This document shows positions 1 through 5,034 of a stretch of 6,736 nucleotides of DNA, piece by piece. Source of the DNA: Deltaproteobacteria bacterium (lineage in GTDB: Bacteria; Myxococcota_A; Polyangia; Palsa-1104; JAEUJZ01); the NCBI GenBank assembly GCA_017990795.1, contig JAGNNG010000099.1, positions 1 to 6,736 on the forward strand, in the 5' to 3' direction. The notes below the pieces were generated by a model that had not been told where the DNA came from, ran no database searches, and worked only from the letters and a program-made list of their open reading frames with translations. Position numbers and translations under genes: made by a program. Numbering within the stretch: position 1 is the stretch's first letter; each line of letters starts with the position of its first letter.

Positions 1-565
1 GCATGCGCATCAGCTTGTCGGGACTGCACTGCTCGCATATCGCCTCTGCGACAAAGGGTACGCGGTGCTCGGCATCGTATAGCGCGGTGGTCAGCACTGC
101 TGGGCCGTGCTCTGGCTGGGCGGGAATGTGCGCGGTAAGGAGCAACTTCGCCGACTCGCGCTGGGCCAGCTTTTCTAGGCACTCCTGTCGCGTACACAGC
201 TGGTCGGCTGGGGTCAGGCTGCCGCGCGAGAGCTGACGCTGGCCCGAGCGTGCCAAGTGTTCGGAGAGCAACTTGGTGAGCTTGTTGTCTGCGCGGTCGC
301 CACGCATGATGCCGACCAAGAGCACTCCTTCATCGGCTACCACCCGACGTGCAGCTGCGGCGTACGGACCCGCATCGCGCTGCCACAGTCCGCTGGCGCT
401 GGTCATTGCAAACAGGAGCAGCACCACCAGCCTACGCCAGCCTTGCCGCCGCGCTCGGGGCGGGCATGTCGTCGGTCGTGCATTCTCTGTGGAGGTAACC
501 CGTCGCTGCAGAAGGTCTGAGAGCACAGCAGCAGCGTAGCTGGGCGAGGTCAGAAACGAGCACAT
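1..565 (-). CDS. Secreted protein with paired cysteines, TolB-N/PEGA-associated type (partial, C-terminus outside window)
   Basis: The minus-strand frame is open from an ATG at 565 to the window edge, giving 188 codons with no stop. The first 45 residues are polar and Arg-rich. They are followed by a hydrophobic stretch (LVVLLLFAM, about residues 46-54) and a TSASG segment that suits Sec export and signal peptidase I cleavage near residues 57-59. The mature part begins with a strand-like segment (EGVLLVGIMRGD) and then carries a CX4C pair (C124, C129; CTRQECLEKLA) and a CX2C pair (C177, C180; ICEQC). From memory, this order of CX4CL..LA, a predicted beta-rich region and CX2C resembles exported myxobacterial proteins of the TolB N-terminal/FlgO type, often with a PEGA domain downstream; no search was run. 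The start is uncertain. ATG 565 has only a weak ACAGG upstream and leaves an unusually long n-region, but the only later in-frame start before the hydrophobic core is a GTG at codon 14, and it lacks a Shine-Dalgarno. The gene lies 140 bp downstream of the kinase on the same strand, so co-transcription is possible. Confidence 0.72.
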   Translation of the reverse strand, partial: MCSFLTSPSYAAAVLSDLLQRRVTSTENARPTTCPPRARRQGWRRLVVLLLFAMTSASGLWQRDAGPYAAAARRVVADEGVLLVGIMRGDRADNKLTKLLSEHLARSGQRQLSRGSLTPADQLCTRQECLEKLAQRESAKLLLTAHIPAQPEHGPAVLTTALYDAEHRVPFVAEAICEQCSPDKLMRM

Positions 566-569
566 GATT

Positions 570-596
570 GGCAACCTGTGGGGCTTTGCGGTTGCC
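570..596. repeat. 7-bp inverted repeat just upstream of the secreted-protein gene
   Basis: GGCAACC at 570-576 and GGTTGCC at 590-596 form a perfect inverted repeat around a 13-nt spacer. It ends 4 bp upstream of the ATG at 565. It could be an operator, or an RNA hairpin over the weak ribosome binding site. A poor -10-like TAGGCT lies just upstream on the minus strand (600-605) without a -35. The rest of the 566-705 gap shows no hairpin followed by a T run, so transcription from the kinase gene may continue into this one. Confidence 0.35.
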
Positions 597-705
597 TGGA
601 GCCTAGCGCAAAAAGTGGGTGCTGCGTCCTGTGAAATCGCGGTTTTGCGACGCCGCTCAGCTAGGGCTTGCTTGACTGCGGCGGCGCACGCTTATCGTCG
701 CTGCA

Positions 706-3700
706 CTACTTGGTGCAGGAGTCCATGCGCAGCGTCTTTCCTGCCTGCACTTTGACTTCTTTTAGCTCGTTTCCGATCGACAGCATGTTCGTGGACTTGG
801 GCGACACCCACATCGACGTCTCTTCGCACTTTTTCCGAATGAGCTTGGTGGTGATGACCTCGCCCACCAGCGGTCGCAGTCGATTTGCGCCAGCTTGCGC
901 CGTCGCTCGGGCGGCAGCGTGGTTGCGGTTTTTGCTGGCCGCGAGCACCCGCTGGTAGTGCGTCATCGCCTCGGGCTCGTTGTTCTCTTCTTCAAACAGT
1001 TGCCCCAGCATCAGGTTGCCTTCGACCACCAAGCTCTCGCAGGCGACTTTGATGTTCTTGTTTTTTTCACACAGCGACGTCGCCTTCTGCAGTTGACGCA
1101 GCGCTTGCTTGAAGTCTTTGCGCAAGATGGCGTCGCGGGCATTGCGAAACAGCTGCTCGGCTTGCGAGGCCGTGATGACAATGGTCACGGTGGCGTTCTC
1201 TTTGATCGTCACATCCTGCACACCGCTGAGCGCCGTGATGCGGTGGGCGCCCACCGGCAGCGTGAGGGGCACTTTTGTAGCCGTCTGCAGCGGTCGCTTG
1301 TCGAGCTGAAAGAGCACGCCAGGCGGCGACTCGATGACGAGCTTGCCAGTTGCAGCACCATTTTCCGGCGGTGGTTCCTGCGTATTTTCTGCGTCTGCAC
1401 CTGCGCCCGCGTCCGCTATTCCACCGTCGGATTCTGGGCTGGTAGCCGTGCTTTTTGCGGGGGCCGGCTCATCCGTTGCGGACGGCTCGTTATTGGCCGT
1501 GGCGCCGTACGCGCGCGTCAGCTTGGCCAGTAGGCCCGCCGCCTGAGCGCGAACGCCTGCGTTTGTATCCTGCAGCAGTCGCCTCAGCACAAGTCCTCCG
1601 GCTGGCTTGCCTTGCGCATCCAGTAGCTCGCTGGCCGACTGCGCCACGGCGTGACGAACTCCGACTTCTGGGTCTTGCGTGGCTCGCAGCAGCAGCGGCA
1701 GTGCAAGCTCTGCGGGTAGGTGCGCCAGGGCCTCGATGAGCTTGATGCGCTCTGCCGTCGGCGCGGTTTTCAGGACCTGCTGCAAGTCAGCTGGCGGCGA
1801 GCGCTTCTGCCCCAGCTGCGAGAGTAGCGCGAACGCCAGTAGACCCTGGTGGCCGCCTCGCTTGAGCGCCGCATCCAGCACCGCCACCGCACGGAGGTCT
1901 TTTAGCTCTGCGAGCTTGCGCGCAGCTGCGAAACGCACCGCCTCATCTGCATCTTCCAGAGCTTTGGCGAGGAGCTCTTTTTGAGTGGTTAGCTGCTCAA
2001 CAGCCAGCAGTCGCAGGCTCGCGTCGCTGCTGGCCAGGGCGGCCTGGATGCGCTCTAGCTGCCCCGCGTCACCTGCGCGCAGCAGCACTCCTGCCGCCAA
2101 CAGTTGTTCCTCGGCACTACCGCTGCTCAGGGTCTTGGCCAGTAGTTCTTGCAGCTGGCTTTTGTTCAGAGTTCCGTTGCGCAGCTGCAGCAGCGTTTGT
2201 CTGGCGATAGCCTGCAGTGCGGCACGACGCACCGAGATATCCGCATCGCCGAGCGCAGTGGCCAGCAGCGTCAATGCACTTGGCTCTGCACGATTGCCCA
2301 AGGCGCTGATGGCCTGTTTACGAACTTCGGGGCGCTCGTCGGTCAGCAGCTTTGCAAGTAGCGGCAGTGACTCACTGCTTTGGGTCTCGCCAAGGGCTGC
2401 CGCTGCGCTTTGACGAAGCAGCCAGTTGCGGTCCGTCGCAGCTCCACGCGCCCAGGCCAGGCTCTGCGCTGCCAGCGTGCTGGGATCGCGCGCTGCGATC
2501 TGGACCACCGCCACCGCAGCCGCAAGTCGCAGTGCATCCATCGCGGTCGGTTGCAGTCGGTCCCCAAGCAGCTTCGCATCCAAAGAGTCGCCACTTTCAC
2601 CAAGACCCTCTGCCGATAGCACTTGTGCGGGTCCTTGCTGCTGTAGGTCTGCCAGCGTGCTGCGAAACAGGGCCTGCAGCTCGGTCTCCTCGGGGCTGGC
2701 TAGTAGGCGTGCGGACAGAAGCTGCTCTGGGCCAGGCTTGCGCGCGAGCTCTTGCAGCATGTTGCGACTGCTGGCGTCGCCTAGTGGCACTAGCTTGCTG
2801 GCTGCGACGGCCCGAAGTGCAATCGGTCCGGGGGGCTGCATCATGTGGCGCAGTGTGGCGGCGCTGTCCTCGTCGCCACCGCGTGCCAGTGAATGGAGGA
2901 CTGAAATGCGCAGAGGCTCAGGCATGCCGGGTCGCTTCATCAGCGTGCGCAGCTGCTCTAACGCTTCTTTGTGTCCTAGCTCGGCCAGGATGGTGGCGGC
3001 CCGAAACTGCATATCGGGATTGGGGTCGCGTAGGAACTGCTCTAGCTGCCCTCGTGCCGACTCTTCACCTAGCTGTAGCAGCGCTCCTGCCGCCGCGACT
3101 CGCAAGGTGGGCTGCGTCCCGGTCTTCAGCGCTTCCTGTAATTTTCCGACGGAGGATCGGTCTCCCAAGCTACCCAGCGCCTCAGCGGCTCGACTGGAAA
3201 CTTCGGGGTCGGGGTCTTGCAGGGCCGCTTCCAGGACTCCTTTTTCGCTGGCATCGCGGGTCTGACCGAGGGCCGAAAGGGCTGCTCGCTTGGATTCGGT
3301 GCCTGCACTGGTCGCCTTGGTGGTGTCATGCAAGACCGTGAGCGCGCGCAGACGCAGTGCGGCCAGCTCGTTGATGGTCAGCTGTTGTCGCTGAGGCGGG
3401 CCACCACTGCGTAACAGCCGAATGCCCAGCAGGCTGCCCGCGCCAAGCAGCAGCACCGCCACCGGTAGCAGCGCCCACAGCGGCAGCCGTCGCCCACCGA
3501 TCAGCAGCGAGGTACCTTGGATCCGGCCCTTTAGCGTGTTGGCGACGCCGGTGGGGACTACCGTGCGCTCGCCGCGCTCGATCTGCAGCAGCTCGATTTC
3601 CAGCTGCAGCTTTTGCTCCAGCTCACGCATCGACGCGAAGCGCTCTGCCGGCTCTTTGGCCAGCATCTTCATAACCAGCGCTTCAACAGAGGCTGGAATT

Positions 3701-4800
3701 TTCAGGTGCGGGTAGTTTTGACGCAGCGGCGGCGGTGGCATGTTCAGGTGCTTCATCATCAGCGCCACGGGACTGCGCGCCGAAAATGGCAGGGTGCCCG
3801 TCAGTAGCTCGTAGAACATGCAGCCCAGCGAGTACTGATCCGTGCGTCCATCCACCGGCAGCGCCTGGATCTGCTCTGGGGACATATACGGCGGCGTACC
3901 CAGCGTCGTGCCAGCCATCGTCTCGGTGGAGCCGCGAGCTGGACCCGCGCTGGCTTTTGATGCGGCACCCGTGGTGGCCAAGGCTTCTGCTTCTGCCGCT
4001 GCTGCTTTCTCAATCGCGGCAATCGATAGCTGTCCGCTGGCCTCATCGACCAGGCTGACCTTTGCCGTCGCCTTCGCGATGCCAAAATCGACGATCTTTA
4101 CAAAGTCGTGCGCGCCGTCTTGATCGAGGAGAAAGACGTTCTCCGGCTTCATATCCCGGTGGATGATGCCCTTGTCGTGAACGGCCTGCAGGCCGCGCGC
4201 AATCTGCATCGTAATCCGCAGTGCCCGCAGCACGTCCATGGCGCCGTGGTTGATCTCGCTCATCAGGGTCTTGCCCTGGATAAGCTCCATCGCTAGATAC
4301 GACCGCCCGTCGGGCAGCACGCCGAAGTCCGAGATGTAGACGGTGTTTGGATGCAGCACCTTGGAGGCGAGGCGCGCTTCCTGAACAAAGCGCTCTTGGT
4401 CCTCTTTGCGCTGCGCATGTAGCAGCACCTTGATGGCCACCAGGGTGTCCAGGTGGATGTGGCGGGCTTTGTAGACGACGCCCATACCACCGTGGCCAAT
4501 CCGCTTCAGCAGCTTGAATCGCTCATTGAGCACCGAGCCGATCAGTGCGTCCGCTTCAGCCGCTAAGTCCTCGCTGGTCTTGTGACCGCCGTTGACGGTG
4601 ACTGGGACCGTGGGCGCGGTTGCGACAGGTGTGCCAGAAGCCGTGAGTGCTGGTGCCGCCTCGGTTTCGCCGAAGGCCATTACGGCATCGTCGGCAGCCG
4701 CATCCGTGGTCGCTGCTGCTGTTACGTCGTTCGTCTTAGAAGCAGCGTCGCCCATTGCGCGTGGTCCGCTGCCTGGTACTGCCGATGGTGGCTTTGACAT
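706..4800 (-). CDS. Transmembrane Ser/Thr protein kinase with HEAT-repeat array, PEGA domain and TPR-like C-terminus
   Basis: This is a PknB-type Ser/Thr kinase, 1364 residues from ATG 4800. An Ala/Thr-rich leader (1-90) precedes the kinase domain (about 95-396). It has every catalytic element: glycine loop GHGGMG (102-107), VAIK Lys124, helix-C Glu141, HRDMKPEN (Asp216, Asn221), DFG (238-240), GTPPYMSPE (301-309), Asp321 and Arg387. It should be active. The activation segment has an Ala-rich insert (about 246-294). One membrane helix follows (about 439-460). Beyond it lie some 18 HEAT/PBS-lyase-like repeats (about 500-1095), an acidic Pro/Ala linker (1097-1150), a PEGA domain (1151-1210), TPR-like helices (1211-1306) and a tail ending CTK. 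The four outside cysteines (1244, 1253, 1325, 1362) all lie C-terminal to the HEAT array, which has none. Known relatives place the kinase in the cytoplasm and the C-terminal part outside. An in-frame GTG at 4812 is the other possible start; ATG 4800 is preferred because the likely promoter lies so close. The ligand and substrates are unknown. Confidence 0.93.
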   Translation of the reverse strand: MSKPPSAVPGSGPRAMGDAASKTNDVTAAATTDAAADDAVMAFGETEAAPALTASGTPVATAPTVPVTVNGGHKTSEDLAAEADALIGSVLNERFKLLKRIGHGGMGVVYKARHIHLDTLVAIKVLLHAQRKEDQERFVQEARLASKVLHPNTVYISDFGVLPDGRSYLAMELIQGKTLMSEINHGAMDVLRALRITMQIARGLQAVHDKGIIHRDMKPENVFLLDQDGAHDFVKIVDFGIAKATAKVSLVDEASGQLSIAAIEKAAAAEAEALATTGAASKASAGPARGSTETMAGTTLGTPPYMSPEQIQALPVDGRTDQYSLGCMFYELLTGTLPFSARSPVALMMKHLNMPPPPLRQNYPHLKIPASVEALVMKMLAKEPAERFASMRELEQKLQLEIELLQIERGERTVVPTGVANTLKGRIQGTSLLIGGRRLPLWALLPVAVLLLGAGSLLGIRLLRSGGPPQRQQLTINELAALRLRALTVLHDTTKATSAGTESKRAALSALGQTRDASEKGVLEAALQDPDPEVSSRAAEALGSLGDRSSVGKLQEALKTGTQPTLRVAAAGALLQLGEESARGQLEQFLRDPNPDMQFRAATILAELGHKEALEQLRTLMKRPGMPEPLRISVLHSLARGGDEDSAATLRHMMQPPGPIALRAVAASKLVPLGDASSRNMLQELARKPGPEQLLSARLLASPEETELQALFRSTLADLQQQGPAQVLSAEGLGESGDSLDAKLLGDRLQPTAMDALRLAAAVAVVQIAARDPSTLAAQSLAWARGAATDRNWLLRQSAAAALGETQSSESLPLLAKLLTDERPEVRKQAISALGNRAEPSALTLLATALGDADISVRRAALQAIARQTLLQLRNGTLNKSQLQELLAKTLSSGSAEEQLLAAGVLLRAGDAGQLERIQAALASSDASLRLLAVEQLTTQKELLAKALEDADEAVRFAAARKLAELKDLRAVAVLDAALKRGGHQGLLAFALLSQLGQKRSPPADLQQVLKTAPTAERIKLIEALAHLPAELALPLLLRATQDPEVGVRHAVAQSASELLDAQGKPAGGLVLRRLLQDTNAGVRAQAAGLLAKLTRAYGATANNEPSATDEPAPAKSTATSPESDGGIADAGAGADAENTQEPPPENGAATGKLVIESPPGVLFQLDKRPLQTATKVPLTLPVGAHRITALSGVQDVTIKENATVTIVITASQAEQLFRNARDAILRKDFKQALRQLQKATSLCEKNKNIKVACESLVVEGNLMLGQLFEEENNEPEAMTHYQRVLAASKNRNHAAARATAQAGANRLRPLVGEVITTKLIRKKCEETSMWVSPKSTNMLSIGNELKEVKVQAGKTLRMDSCTK

Positions 4801-4815
4801 GGAAATCCCCACAAC

Positions 4816-4824
4816 ATCATAGCA
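4816..4824 (-). promoter_or_regulatory. Extended -10 promoter of the kinase gene
   Basis: On the minus strand this reads TGCTATGAT. It is the TGn extension plus TATGAT, a 5/6 match to the sigma-70 -10 hexamer. No TTGACA-like -35 is found at 16-18 bp; that position is occupied by the palindrome at 4821-4849. Transcription would begin near 4808-4810, leaving a leader of only about 8-10 nt before ATG 4800. That would exclude GTG 4812 as the start. This is a sequence-based prediction only. Confidence 0.5.
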
Positions 4825-4849
4825 AATCCCCTCGCAGCGAGGGGTTGCT
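4821..4849. promoter_or_regulatory. 29-bp palindrome overlapping the kinase promoter (putative operator)
   Basis: Inner arms CCCCTCG (4828-4834) and CGAGGGG (4838-4844) pair perfectly around a 3-nt centre. Outer arms AGCAA (4821-4825) and TTGCT (4845-4849) extend the symmetry, with AT (4826-4827) unpaired on one side. It starts inside the extended -10 and covers the -35 region of the kinase promoter, as expected of a binding site for a dimeric regulator. It is not a typical terminator, because neither strand has a T run after the hairpin. If transcription started further upstream it would be a leader hairpin instead. Confidence 0.5.
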
Positions 4850-4920
4850 TAGCCGCCGATGCGCAAACAGCTCGGGGATGGCGGCTTGCGCCTGCGTTGC
4901 CTCTGCTTGGCAGCACGACT

Positions 4921-4950
4921 GAGGCCTGGCCCAAAGGAAAGGGGGGCCTC
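4921..4950. repeat. Short inverted repeat in the divergent intergenic region
   Basis: GAGGCC (4921-4926) and GGCCTC (4945-4950) form a 6-bp inverted repeat around an 18-nt purine-rich centre containing AAAGGAAAGGGG. It lies about 55-85 bp upstream of the -10 proposed for the lipoprotein gene, where an activator could bind. Six matching bases can occur by chance in GC-rich DNA, so support is weak. Apart from this, the palindrome and the two -10 boxes, I see nothing else in 4801-5034. Confidence 0.2.
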
Positions 4951-5001
4951 GCGGCTGGTAAGGGGATGTACGCAGTTAACCCTGGCGTGCGCAGAGCCAT
5001 G

Positions 5002-5010
5002 TGCTACGGT
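5002..5010 (+). promoter_or_regulatory. Extended -10 promoter of the lipoprotein gene
   Basis: TGCTACGGT combines the TGn extension with a TAnnnT-type -10 (TACGGT, 5005-5010). It has the same TGCTA core as the kinase promoter on the other strand. No good -35 is visible at 16-18 bp; TTAACC at 4976-4981 is too far away (23 bp). Transcription would begin near 5016-5018, leaving a leader of about 18 nt that contains the Shine-Dalgarno. Confidence 0.35.
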
Positions 5011-5022
5011 CGCTCACACTGA

Positions 5023-5031
5023 GGGAGGTGG
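5023..5031 (+). promoter_or_regulatory. Shine-Dalgarno deciding the lipoprotein start
   Basis: GGGAGGTGG contains the full GGAGG core (5024-5028), 6 nt before ATG 5035. An in-frame TGA (5020-5022) lies directly upstream, so no earlier start is possible. This favours ATG 5035 over the in-frame ATG at 5047, even though it leaves a long N-terminal region before the signal sequence. Confidence 0.8.
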
Positions 5032-5034
5032 CCC

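Noticed and set aside
601..705. GCGACG/CGTCGC and CGCCGC/GCGGCG matches after the kinase stop as a terminator
   Set aside because: The matches are short, overlapping and separated by long loops, and no T run follows on the minus strand.
895..1533. 212-codon plus-strand open frame
   Set aside because: It is antisense to the PEGA/TPR part of the kinase and has no recognisable motif or convincing ribosome binding site.
2352..3341. Long plus-strand open frames (also 2426-3265 and 1985-2413) opposite the kinase gene
   Set aside because: They lie antisense to the HEAT array. Their products are rich in Arg, Cys, Ser and Ala without domain-like pattern, as expected from the complement of GC-rich Leu/Ala codons. 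The minus-strand frame has clear repeat structure.
4801..4812. GTG 4812 as the kinase start, adding MGIS
   Set aside because: The codon is GTG without a clear Shine-Dalgarno, and it lies at or before the predicted transcription start. ATG 4800 follows GGGGA at suitable spacing. The four-residue difference does not affect any domain.
4821..4849. Rho-independent terminator
   Set aside because: The stem is strong, but neither strand has a T run after it, and it lies between two divergent gene starts, where no transcript is expected to end.
4976..5010. TTAACC as -35 paired with TACGGT as -10
   Set aside because: The 23-bp spacer is too long for a sigma-70 promoter. The TG extension alone is the better argument for the -10.
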